Below, piece after piece: positions 1-11,743 of a stretch of DNA of 64,000 nucleotides. The stretch lies in assembly GCA_964247055.1 (NCBI GenBank), contig OZ176051.1, forward strand, positions 6,324,001 through 6,388,000. Direction: 5' to 3'. How positions within the stretch are numbered: the stretch's first letter is position 1; each line of letters opens with the position of its first letter. The stretch comes from Paragordius varius. Its lineage: Eukaryota > Nematomorpha. The notes under the pieces were generated by a model. It worked only from the letters and a program-made list of their open reading frames with translations, had not been told where the DNA came from and ran no database searches. The translations under genes and the position numbers were made by a program.

Positions 1-200
1 TATATCATATGATGTCGATTTAAAAATCGGTATCAACCTAAAAAACTATATTTTGTGGGTAATATTTGGTGTATAAAATATCAACCAAATATAATCATTA
101 AATTTATTCTTTTAAATTATTTTATTTTCCATTATTTTTGTTTCAAATGAAAGTTTTTACAAGATTTAAACTAATTTTGTACATGTTCGTAATTGCTTAA

Positions 201-749
201 CACTTCGATTCAAATTCTGGTATCTAAATACCCCAAACTAAATTTGAATTAGGGTTTTTAAAAAACTACTGAAGGAATTAGTCCTAATTTAAATTTTGCT
301 TCTATCCTAATTAAAATTATATATATATGATAAAATACCTAAATAAAATTTTTTTCAAAAAAAGTTCCTGGTCAAACTACTTCGACGCCATTTTTATTTT
401 ACATTTTTGCAAAATATCGTTTTCATTTTATTATAAGGATTAAATTATAGCTAATTTTTATTTAAATTACATATAACATAAGAAATAGAAAAAGCGGTTT
501 TTTTTGTATTATTTTTGAATTTTACCTTTGCAGACATGTCACGTTGACTAAATTTTTACCTTTTGCTTTTAGCTTAAATAAGTAATATCAAGTATTTTCG
601 AATAAAATCTTTTATATACTTTATTAATGTTATAAAAGTGCAAATTTACCATGATTTCGATTTCTTCCATAGAATTTAATTTTAAACAGGCCTGGGGTAT
701 CCAACTACCCCAATTTGAAGGACTGAAATGAATGTGTTGTATCCAAGTG
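201..749 (+). mobile_element. Non-autonomous DNA element, TTAA-flanked (copy 1)
   Basis: The element begins CACTTCGATTCA and ends TCCAAGTG, with TTAA directly outside both ends (197-200 and 750-753). The ends are short imperfect inverted repeats. A diverged second copy lies at 6151-6623 and shares several internal blocks in the same order, such as AGTAATATCAAGTAT and GGACTGAAATGAAT. There is no coding capacity. A TTAA target is the habit of piggyBac-type elements, but the termini do not clearly match that family, so the superfamily is left open. Confidence 0.6.
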
Positions 750-824
750 TTAAAATAATGTTAAAATACCGGGATTGCGCCAAAAAACAAATATATGCTA
801 ATTGATATTAACTAAAATTTGTAA

Positions 825-1190
825 AAATATATAATTTTTTAAAAATTTTATTTTTTAACAAAATTTTGTTGAAGAGTACTTTATTATATATTGAGGCATG
901 GTGGAAACGAAAACGTTTTGAGATATTAAATATTAAAAAACACTTTATAAATCGATGATGGTGAACATTTCTATAACAATAGAATTTTGAAATTCGCCTT
1001 CGAATCTATGTAAAATTGTCTTTTTTTCGAAAATTACCAAATTTTAGAGTAAACGGACCATTTAAATTCTAAAGCGATAGAAATGAGCATCATCGTTTAT
1101 ATAAGAGAGTTTTTAAACCGATTACATCATGCCTTAAAATAGTATAAAGTACGCTTTTAAATTTTGCTAAAATTTTTAATTATGCATTTT
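825..1190. repeat. Relic with long inverted arms
   Basis: The left arm (about 885-990: GAGTACTTTATT, GAGGCATG, CGATGATGGTGAACATTTCTA) pairs imperfectly with the reverse complement of about 1060-1160 (GCGTACTTTATA, AAGGCATGATG, CGATGATGCTCATTTCTA). Partial copies with the same blocks are seen at about 30680-30830 and, inverted, at about 62870-62960. It looks like an old fold-back element without coding sequence. Its ends are approximate. Confidence 0.5.
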
Positions 1191-2616
1191 AAATAATATT
1201 TTTCGTTGATAACAAAAATTAGATATATTTAAAAGTTTGCATTTATTTTAAGAGAACTATCCTATTTTAGTGGTGCTCAAAAATATACGACTTTCGGAGC
1301 CTACTTCAGTTTTAAATTTAATGTTTTGTTTTGCTTTTAAAATATAATTTATCAATATTTTAATGATATTTTTGGAATGAGGCCTCCTCCTTTTACCAAG
1401 ATTTTTCGATATGACGCAGTAGGCATAATAGTGTAAAAATATTTTCTGACATGACTCGTAGGTCCTGATTCATTTTTGCAGAATGAATACATCTCATCAG
1501 GTATTTTTTGTAAGCACTATATATAAAAGTATTTCATAATAACTTAAACTGTTTACCTTTCCACAATGTTCCAAAATACCATTGATCGAGATATTTCTCT
1601 AATTATATATTTGCGAAATCATTCCTTTTCTATTTTGTATCTTTATAAATACTTAATTATTTACCGTCTAAATTAAATATTTCATTTTTTCCTTCATTTC
1701 AAGATTTTTAATTTTTTACCACTATATAAAATATAATCGTATTTATTTATATTCTAAAATGACTACATTTAAGATTATATATAATATATTTAAAATCTAT
1801 TTGTTGTGTTGAATGAAGATATCTGATACCTGTAGGGGTTAGGCCCACAGTGTCTAGTAGCGAATTTTCATGGAAAAATCCCTGAGTTTAGTTAGTTAAA
1901 ATGTTGATTAACCTTAAACGATAATAATGAGAGAATTATAAAGTTAATAATATAAATTCTATGGCGTGGTAATAAACGCGTTTACGCGTGAGATAGGGAC
2001 TAAAAAAATTAGTGGCTATTGATCTAATAAACAGACATAATGGCGTGGGAATAATCATAAACCCCAAATTAACAATAAAGTGATTAGACGATATACCAAG
2101 TTAAGATATATTATTATGCAATAAGATCCTAACCGTATGTACTATTACTCCACAAATGGTCTATCAGAACAGGAAAGAGATATCATAAGAAACCTAAAAG
2201 AACAAAAGCCCTTCTGAGCAAAAATGGTCCATATATTTTCTCCAATTTAAGTAATTATCAAAATTAAAAATGATTTTTCAGTAAAGATTGAGCATTTATA
2301 ATTCTAAAAAAGTATCCTACGCAGTACAAACGCAGCGCTTCCCCATAATCAAGTCCTGAATTGCGGAGTATAGTTTATCTTGTACCAGATTATATAGAGA
2401 TTACAAATAGCCTCTAAAAGATAAGACTTTAAAAAACAACATAAATAGATTTATCCGAATATGTATATTTATTGAAAAGATGATATAAAATAAAACTAAT
2501 TGCATTAATTTTGTAAAATAGATATATATATCCATAATAATACAACGTATATAAAATGAGATTTAGGGTATAATAATGTTCAATGGGATGACTGTAAATG
2601 CAACAATTCATTTTGA

Positions 2617-2622
2617 TTTATT
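2617..2622 (-). terminator. Poly(A) signal of the Wnt gene
   Basis: AATAAA on the minus strand, about 62 nt downstream of the Wnt stop codon at 2685-2687. Confidence 0.5.
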
Positions 2623-2684
2623 GGTTGTTATTTAACTTGGATACGAGACTGCCCATTTACCTTTTTAGTTTGTAATTTGGGTTT

Positions 2685-5600
2685 TTATCGACAAGTGTAT
2701 GTATGTGTTATATTTTGACACGTTTCACACTTGACATAGCAACACCATACGAATTGACAATTGCAGGATTCGTTTGTAGTAACATTTTCCGTTACATAAC
2801 CGCGGCCACAACAAAGTTTATCACAACTATCATTTTGGTTGGAGTCTATACTGCATTTTCGCCCTGTGGTTCCAAGGATACCTGACTCCGGATCGGGATC
2901 ACAATAGTTTGGAGATTTATCCAGGTGTATCAAATCGGATTGCATAATTTGTTGTTGAACATTTGAATAATTATTTTTATTATTAGGTAAAGGGAATTTA
3001 TGATGTTGCACATTGGAATCGATGATAGAGGAACCACCAACCTTGTCAAATAAAACACGGTATCGTCGTTTGTTGTTACCACCTTTTTTACCTTTACGCT
3101 TGAAGCTTAGTATGTTTAAGGGGTTATCATCATCATGACTTATGAAATTTTGGTTTATATCATTACGGTTTGCGTAACCATCCGAACCATGAGATTGTTG
3201 TCGGGAATCATCAACCGATAATATTGCGTTTAAAAGTTTATTACTTTTACCATCAATACTATTGATAGTTGGGATAGATTGATCATTTTTTAGCGCTATT
3301 TGTGGTGCCACGCGAATCGATTTTCGATACAAATTTTTGATTTCCTCGCCAATGACAGAAAAGGATGGGACAGTTTTCCAACATGTTTTTAGTTCACAAG
3401 ATCCGGAAACACCATGACATCGGCATTGTTTTCGGGTCGAATTTTCAACAACCTACCAATGTATTCATAAATAAATATATAAAAATTTATGGATTTAAAC
3501 TCACACATATTATAACATAAAATAAATTTGAGATGTACCAATCTTCCTAATCTATTATTATGCATGTTTATAGCGTGCCTAACTATTTGTTTTGTTGGTC
3601 GTTTGTATGGGTATTCGAATGGCGGTGGCTTGATTATACTATCATTGTTTTGGGGATTTTTATAAAGTTTTTCAATGTTTGTTAGGTTGAAGCGGGTTAA
3701 ATGCTTAGCAAAAAGTAATGTCCCATAATATTGCAAAAGGGCTTTGAGTCTGTCTCTATCTGGGGCATCTACAAATTTTTCTGAAAATTTAATGCCGTAA
3801 TTGACATTGTCACTGCATCCACCCCATTTCCACACCGACTTTGATGTTGTATGGTCTTGATCTATGATTTTTATTAAATTTGAGTATTAAACAAACAATA
3901 AATAAAATAAAACATTCGCTTTAAATGATATCTTTTAATTTAGAATTCCATTATATAGTCATGGGTAGGATTGAGTTCAACCGTTGGTGCACTCATTACA
4001 GCGAATTTAATTTAAAAATATTTACGAGTAAATAAATGTTTAGCATTACGATTATCGTATACCAAATAGTTTTATAATAATATCTTTTAATTAAATAATT
4101 TTGTATAAAATTATTCAATACATAAATTTTATTAACACTTTTTGATGCTCTTTAATTTCATACTATCTTTTATTCAGTTTAATATGTTATTTTTTAATTT
4201 GTGCAAAAATACATAAAAGAGCGGTTAAACTGGTTGTTCAAATTAACCTCGGTCAAAAGTCCAAACCCTAATCAATTTGTGTAAATATTTTTAGTCGCTA
4301 AAAATGTTTTTTTCAAAATACAATTCATTTTTCAATTAACATACAACACATAATATTTACTTAAATGATTTTCCTCAAATTCGCCTTCCTGACCAATGAT
4401 GGAATCACAAGTGCAATCAGTTAAGAGACCTGCCGAACATGATTTAGTCACTGCGTGAACAACAGCTGCAGATGCCGTCGCGTAAATAAACGAAACCTCC
4501 TTGGTTCCTGGATTATATAAATTTAGAAAAAACTGATTTATGGACTAAGCCAACGGGTATGTTATAGAAAAATTTTCATTAACCAAATATTCTAAATGCA
4601 TCATAAGCTTTTTATTAAAGTACACATTCAAAATTGGTAACTTTTTTCGCAAAGCTAAAACCTAAAATTATTATTTTAAGTTTAGGGTTAAAAATTTATT
4701 TTATACATATCAGGTGTCGTGTTATAAAATTAGGTTGTTTTTTAAATTGGCAATAATACAATTAATATAAAGTCAAAATGGTACCCTTTTCTAAGGTTTT
4801 GCTGAGTACATTAATAACTTTTACATTGGATGCGTTGTTGTTATGTTCTTTATCGTCTAAACTTTGACTTTGATATGGATAATGTTGATTTTCAGAAGGA
4901 TTATACAAATTATTATTATAGTTTATGTTATTATGAGCGGCAAATTTTGTCTGTAAACTCGTTTCATAAATGTATTTGGATTTAGCATCATCATCTTTTT
5001 CGGTACCACCATTAAAATAATGGCTGTTGTAATTATTGTTTAACCCTAATTTACCGTCAGCCTGTTCCATTGAGGCTTGTGATCCAAACAGATTATTGAG
5101 TCGTCTTATTCTATTACTTCTACTGTTTCGTTTAGCATGCCAATTTAAGTTAGCGGATGTCGGCTCAGGTTGTTTAATTTCAGCCGAGGAACAATTCCAA
5201 CGTTCATTCGCAAACTGTTTTTGGCATTCTTGGAGGGCCATACGGGCGCCCTCTTTTACGCTAATCAAGCTTTCGGGTTGTTTTTTACACAACTCAATTT
5301 GACTGGTCACCAGTTGAAAGGTTTGCAAACATGTGTTTTCATCCAATACAATTATTTTGTTTTTGTTAGGATGTTTCTCATCAATGGATTGGGACAATCG
5401 ACTTTTTACTTCGGGGGCGGCGTTGGCATCCATAAAGGAAGAATCTTGTCTATTTAGACCATATTCATGCCTTTTATCAATGTTGTTATCGGGGTTGTAA
5501 TGAAAATATGGATTATCGTACGGTTTTAAAACGGGTTCATAATAATTTGTTTCTTGGCCAGAATCAGAGGTATAATCTTTCTTATTAGACATTGAGCCTA

Positions 5601-8600
5601 CAACGGGTTGGGTTTGTGGTAACTAAAAAAATGAATAAAATTTGAATGGGTGGACCTATTGAACACTAAAGAATATTTTATCTTAAAGTAATTCAAAAAC
5701 TTATTACTGTTATATTTAAAAGATCTTATGGTGGTATAAAAAAGATTATAAAAATTAAACATAAAAAGTTAAGGATATATATATATATATATATATAAAT
5801 ATGTATTTGGAGAAAACCATTAACCTTGTTTTTCTACAAACCTATCGTCTGAAGAAAATAAGGAAAAAAAAATGGTAACCATACTCAATTTTATATTTTA
5901 AAATCGGAATCAAATAGTCATAAAAAAATCAATCACAAATTATGGTTCACCTTGAAAAATCATTTTATGTTTTGTCTTTAAATATATTATTACTGTAGAA
6001 AAAAACAAAATTTCATGGTATTATTTACTTGATTGTTAGCTGAATGTGAATACGAATCTAAATATTGGCTAAATTGATCATTCATAGGGTTATTGATGGA
6101 TGGGTTATTTGGTAAAACTAAAAATATTTTAAATTTAATATTTGAATAAACACTTCGATTCAGAGTTAATATCTTTAAACAACTATAGAAAGAAAAGGTT
6201 CGTTAAACTGTCCTAAAAAAATTATACAAATAAGCCAAAACATTAAACTTTAGTTTAAAAAAAGTTCCATATCAAACTAAATATCGTATTTATTTGATTA
6301 TAATGCTAAAGTTAAAATTAATTTATTAAAATCACATCTAACATTGATATAAACAAAAAAGTGGTTTTTTGCATTATTTTTATCTTCAGCTAATGCACAC
6401 ATGTCATGTTGATTGAGTTTTAACCATGAGGTTTATCCATAAAATAAGTAATATCAAGTATCTTTAATAAATCTTTTTATTTCGGTGCTTCAATGTTATA
6501 TAGGTGCAAACTTTTGCAATAGTTACAATTCGTTCTATATTTTTAAAAATATTAGATTTTGAAATGGCCTATGGCCTCCAAAGACCCGAATTTAAATCGG
6601 AGGACTGAAATGAATTTCAAGTGTTAATTTAATATATATATAATATATTTAAATAGAAAGAGTTCTCCAAATAAAATCCCGATAATCGGGGAAAATTTTA
6701 ATTAAAATTTCGTAAAAAAATATACACAGGAATTTATATTTGATTATACCTATATTATCGTCATTATGAGTTTGTGGTAACTTTTTGGGTAGAACTGGTT
6801 TGTATATTAAACTGGATGATAGCCGCCTAAATAAAGTATAAAAATATAGATGTAACGAAACTGAAAATTCAAGTATAATAGGAAAATGTTATTAAAAATT
6901 TACACTTTAAAGCATATATGATAAAGGACTATTTTAACCTCATATGAAATAACATCAATGGAAAATTGCAAATTTTAACTAAATTAAATAGAAATTATAA
7001 GTATCAGTACAAGTTTGTTAATTTACACAATTTTTCGTACCACCCTAAAACACCGTTTTAGTTAACCTTTATTAAAAACAAAAATCAATAATACAAAATT
7101 TTTGTTTGATTCTCCAGAATGCATATAGGAATAATGATAATCATCAATTTTTTTAAAGCTAGCAGAACATTATAGCAAGTAGTATGCGATTTGAACTGTT
7201 GTTAGGAACTGACAATTATTCCTTAATTAAATATTTTGTTTATTATCCTGTTTATGTTTAAATTTTTACTCTAAACACGGTCGTAAAAATTGTCAATGTT
7301 ATAAACTGACACTAGCCCTAAAGTTAAAATCAAATAGATAATATACTATTAAGAGGCGTTTAAATAAGAACATAAATCATAATAACGATACCTAAAAAGG
7401 CTTCATTAAAACCACAATTAGCTAAAAAATAAACATATACAAATTTATAGAATAGACCTAATAGAGTAAGGAGGGTTAATAGATCATTTTAATCTTTTTT
7501 AAATGGTAAAAGGGGTTATTATTTATATGTCTGTTGCCAAGTATTGGGTTTTTCGTTTTCATAAGTTGGAATTTTTGAAAATTTTGGAGAAAACATACAA
7601 TGTTTAATTATTTTAACTAATAATATGAGAAATCTAACACATAGTAACACACATTTAAAAGTTAAAATACTTAGTTGGCCAATAATAGTACGCGTTACTG
7701 CTTATATATATACGCATTGTAAATTACCTAACTATTATTAATGATGTTAGGAATGGTGGCGTCTCCCATTATCTTTTTAACAAATATCATATGTTATAAA
7801 ATAAAGTGTATATTATTGGTTCCAAAGATACTTTATTTGGTGTATAGATAAAAATATAAATGTTGTAAGCAAATCAAATTTGGAAATTAAATTGTTGACA
7901 AAAGTGCCGTCAAATTAAGCAAGAACTTACTGTAGGGCGCCGGACTCTTACACTGCGTGCCAGAGTTCGAACCTCGAAACTACGCATTTTTTTCATCATA
8001 ATTGTCAGCCCTGGGCAGGCTAATGTTAAAACCTTGACAAGTCCGGATACAATTTAAGCCCTTATACCCTTTAATAAAAAAGGAAAAAAGAGATTCTAAA
8101 CTATATATTTTTTACTTTGGTATCTATTAACCAAGTAAAGTACGATATAACCAATAATAAGTGTCTTTGTTATATAGTTTAAAACATTCTGTCAGATTTT
8201 ATGTTACATAGGAATGAAAGCTCATACATCATTTATAAGAACATTGTACGCAGGCGTGTGGTAAAAACAAATGGTACAAATTAAACATTTTTTGTCTATA
8301 CTTTCATAAATTTGGCTTATTTAATTTTGGACTAACTCTTATTTATAACATACGCTACTGTATACATATAATATTGTGTGTAATTATTATCTATAAAGTA
8401 CATCAATTACATGTTGTATAATTCGAAAAATAAAACTAAATAAATTTTTTGTAAAAATATAATTACAAGCAATTACTCATTTTTAACCATGCATGCTCGT
8501 AACCTTATATGTAACATTTTGCCTCAAATGGTATGTATAGATAGATAGTTTTAATTACACACTTAAACCACATAATTGCTCTGTGGAATATATTTGACAG

Positions 8601-11600
8601 ACATGTAATCCCACTACTAAAATGCCAAAATCCAACATGATTCTACATTATTTTTTTGGTAAAAGGCATCATATAAATTATTTATAAATAGTACTTATGA
8701 CTAAATCGTAAAAAATTTGACGTAAAATACAATATTTTTTGTCCATTTTATAAAAATTTTAGACAAATTTCAGTATTTTAAGCAAAAAAAATATTTTTCA
8801 AAAAAGAATCGATAAAATCAATCAATCCTTTGCCAAATGAGTCAGTTGTTTAAAATAGATAGACTATTGGCTTTAACGGAGATATTTTAAAATTCAATTT
8901 TTTGGTATTTTGGGCTAACTTAATTATTTTTAATACATAACTTTGAAAGATTTGAAAAAACCGTCATATTTAGTTGTCACAATTTAAAACAAATACTAAA
9001 GATACAATATAAATAAATTATCTATAGGCCATTGGCTTTATCATATAATATAATATGTGTATGAATATTCGTTTAATGTGACAATTAGGTGTCAACACCT
9101 ATATACATTATTTAAACAAAGCGAAAAGCAACTTAGTTGCGCAAATAGAATTTTAAATATTTCAAACCTTGAGGCAAGAACTAAGGATGGCTTAAAATAT
9201 ATATATATATAAATATAATGGCTTTTCGAATTTATACTAATATTTATGAACTTCATCAAGTATAAAACGACCGTTTGTCTGTTTTATAATAGAAAAAATT
9301 TGATGAAAAAAAAAAGAATTTTTATGGTATAAAATATTTTGATGCTACAGGACGACATAAAAGTCTTTTGAAATTTACTATGTTTGTTTTCAAAATAATT
9401 TTTAAAAAAATTAAAATTAATTACCCGCCCGTACCTGATGACGTAAATTAAAATTTTAGCACGAAATTTTCACACAATTATTGTTGATAAATTATGTTTT
9501 TATTTTAAGGAAAAAATATTTTTCTAAAATGATAAACGAGTGTGTGTGGGTTTGTCGCCACTTATCTTTTCTCGAAAAATTTGTTAAAAATGTGTTGTGG
9601 GGGGAAATCTTTTTGAAAAATATGCAAATATTTTTATCATATTTTCTTTTCAAAACCTTTCATGTACCCCCCACATTTACTAAATATCAGAGTTTAATTA
9701 GCACCTAATGTGTTGTTGTAAAATTACGAAATTCAATCATATTTTTGATGATGTTTGAGTGAATGGAATCAAAAATTTGGTTAATATTTATAATAAAATT
9801 TGGTATTTTTTGTAGAAATTTAAGGGCATATTTGTAAAATTAAAGATATTATTACACTTTAAAGAGTCATATTATTAGTGAAAGGTAGAAATTTTTGTTT
9901 AAAAGACGGACGCTTTTAATAGTTATTTTAATTTTTACATTTTCACATTTCTCCATTCACAATTATAACGGATTTTTAGCAAGAACCATTCTATTAATTG
10001 TACTGTTCTAATTGATACTTTAATAGTTTAGAAATAAAATTTAATAAATAGTTTAAAAAATATTGTAGTATATATTTTATTAAAGGGTGCCAAAATGTAA
10101 TGAATGGAATCATTATTAAAAATTAATCAATATACATATTTTAAAGAGAGCTCAAATTAAATCAAACCACACAATAAAACACGTAAAATGGGTTAATGAA
10201 TTTGATTCAAGTGTTTCCAATTTACATTTTTATAACATCTACTAGTTGATTCTAATAAAAAACGTGGTGTATTTGAAGTTTTTTTTTGAAAATTATAAAA
10301 GAAAAATTCTTTCCGTTCATTAACATAAAGGTTAAATGATGATTTATTCTTTACAGTGTATGTGATATTCAGAACATTGCATCAAAATTTAAAAAGGTAG
10401 ATTTTTTGTTGGAGGAATAATGTGCGTAGCAGATATCTATCATCTAGTTTGGCACCAGTTTGAACTAATTTAATTTTAGTTTTTTTGCAAAAAAAAGTCA
10501 ATCGATAGCGGAAACTAAGGATATATTAAATAAACTCATCTCTAAAAATAAAATGTATGATTTCTTTGTATTTTCATGTAAGTATTTCAAAAATACCTAA
10601 ATATAAATCACCAATATAATATATTTTATCAGAACATAACTAATGTATTAGCATTAGAATCTAAAATTGTAAGATTGATAATATACATTTTAATGGATGA
10701 TTTATGGCATAACCTTGTTAAATAAATTTTGAAATTGTAATAGAAAAATATACTTAAATGATTAATTATATTCTTCCATAAATGGTTATTATTAATAAAA
10801 CCAGCACATGCGTGCGGTAAATCACAGAGAATCGTCAAATAGAGACTTTTATGTGTCTACATATATTTACAGTGGCGTATGCAGTAAAAGATTGTTAGTG
10901 CAAAATAATCTTAATGAACACAAAACAGGGGGACATTTTTCATATATTAAAGTCCTATTTATAAACATATCCATAATATCCCCCTTTTAAGATTATTTTG
11001 CACTAACAATCTTTTACTGCATACGCTACTGTATGTAGATGTTCAAAGATCAAATACTTCTGTATGCAATAGAGTATGGTATAAAACAAACTTTGTCCAT
11101 AAACAATAAACAAAATTAATGTTTAAAAATGAGAAAAAAGTTGTTTAAATTAAGCATTTGTTGATTTTTAACAAAGAAATTTCCGATTTCCAAGATATCA
11201 ATCATATATTTATATAGTCGAAATAGCAAAGGGTCCTAAAATTTAGAAATTTTTCCACAAAGTGTAAATATATTTATAATAGTTTGGCAACTGTTAACAC
11301 ATAAATATATATATATAGTGGTAAATCTACTATCTGGATTCTGCTTAAAATACAAATTATCTGCTGAATATTTATCAAAGGGTAAACTAAGGACCTGCCC
11401 ATAAAAAACTATTTTGATTTTTAAAAAAAGAGGGGGGGGGTGTGCAATGCACACTGAGTTTATGCCACTGTTTTGATAGTCATCTCCATTCAAAATTTAA
11501 ATCGATATTTTAACAATGGTAATTATATAATTAATAGGTTTTTAATGAAATTTAGATTTTAAACTAAAAATTACTCTTTTTGCACAAATTATTAATATTT

Positions 11601-11743
11601 TAGCCCATATTTTATATATATTGCTTAAAATTATATGTAATAATAGATAAAATATCTTACATCATCCAATTTCCCGTTACGAATTGAATGGAATTGGTTA
11701 GGATTAAAAAGATGATCACAAAATTAATTTTCAGAATATCCAT
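2685..11743 (-). CDS. Wnt16: Wnt ligand, Wnt16-like, with long insertions
   Basis: Secreted lipid-modified Wnt signalling ligand. Exons on the minus strand: 11661-11743, 6750-6826, 6029-6117, 4785-5622, 4361-4507, 3539-3861 and 2685-3452. All phases join and predict 774 residues. A hydrophobic signal peptide starts at ATG 11743. Core motifs follow in order: ECQKQF..RWNCS (about residue 225), GTKEVSFIYA, CSAGLLTDCTCD, WGGCSDNVNYG, HNNRLGR, CRCHGVSGSC with the palmitoleate-acceptor Ser near 535, ELKTCWKTVPSF, and a C-terminal Cys block with CCGRGY and WCCYVKC ending TCR. The match is best to Wnt16 (SCSAG, GGCSD, KSPNYC, WCCY), with Wnt4 the alternative. Typical Wnts have 350-400 residues. Here the excess lies in about 155 residues after the signal peptide, about 135 after NCSS and about 100 before KSPNYC, all polar and Asn-rich. 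The first intron is about 4.8 kb. Confidence 0.85.
5775..5797. repeat. (TA)n microsatellite
   Basis: Short uninterrupted AT dinucleotide run inside the third Wnt intron. Confidence 0.8.
6151..6623 (+). mobile_element. Non-autonomous DNA element, TTAA-flanked (copy 2)
   Basis: Diverged copy of the element at 201-749, in the same orientation, inside the second Wnt intron. It starts CACTTCGATTCA and ends CAAGTG followed by TTAA. The left flank is ATAA, so one target copy seems mutated. Shared internal blocks include AGTAATATCAAGTAT and GGACTGAAATGAAT. Confidence 0.55.
7900..8095 (+). mobile_element. tRNA-derived SINE-like element
   Basis: The segment contains a tRNA-like head: GTAGGGCGCCGGACTC resembles the D-arm/anticodon-arm side, and AGTTCGAACCTCG is a good pol III B box. 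The flanking tRNA arms do not fold into a full cloverleaf. It is followed by a more G+C-rich body (CCCTGGGCAGGC, TTGACAAGTCCGG) and ends in an A-rich tail with AAAAAGG repeats. This is the usual plan of a tRNA-derived SINE. No second copy was found in the window and no target duplication is certain. It lies in the first Wnt intron. Confidence 0.55.
8249..8360. mobile_element. Tc1-like MITE, decayed
   Basis: The right end CATACGCTACTG followed by TA matches the terminal repeat of the MITEs at 10870 and 14558. The left end (CGCAGGCGTGTGGTAAAAAC) is mutated but recognisable. It lies within the first Wnt intron. Confidence 0.45.
10870..11031. mobile_element. 162-bp Tc1/mariner-like MITE (copy A)
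   Basis: Terminal inverted repeats of about 45 bp start CAGTGGCGTATGCAGTAAAA on the left and CAGTAGCGTATGCAGTAAAA on the right arm. TA dinucleotides flank both ends as a target duplication. The interior has no coding capacity. The CAGT terminus and TA target are typical of the Tc1/mariner superfamily. A near-identical 162-bp copy lies at 14925-15086. Short ORFs crossing this element are not genes. Confidence 0.85.

Larger units (their letters stand above)
1..2684. other. Intergenic, repeat relics only
   Basis: No exon with convincing coding sequence or paired splice sites was found. The stretch holds a TTAA-flanked element (201-749), a long-inverted-repeat relic (about 825-1190), and A+T-rich sequence downstream of the Wnt gene. 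The short ORF at 2429-2611 (-) is low-complexity Tyr/Ile-rich translation of A+T-rich DNA and is not supported. Confidence 0.6.

Noticed and set aside
5036..5457. Two plus-strand ORFs
   Set aside because: Antisense shadows of the 838-nt Wnt exon.
7950..8000. Possible tRNA gene
   Set aside because: B box and part of the D-arm side are present but no complete cloverleaf or acceptor stem forms; a SINE head fits better.
9481..9708. Plus-strand ORF, 75 aa
   Set aside because: Phe/Lys-rich translation of A+T-rich intron DNA, no domain and no splice support.
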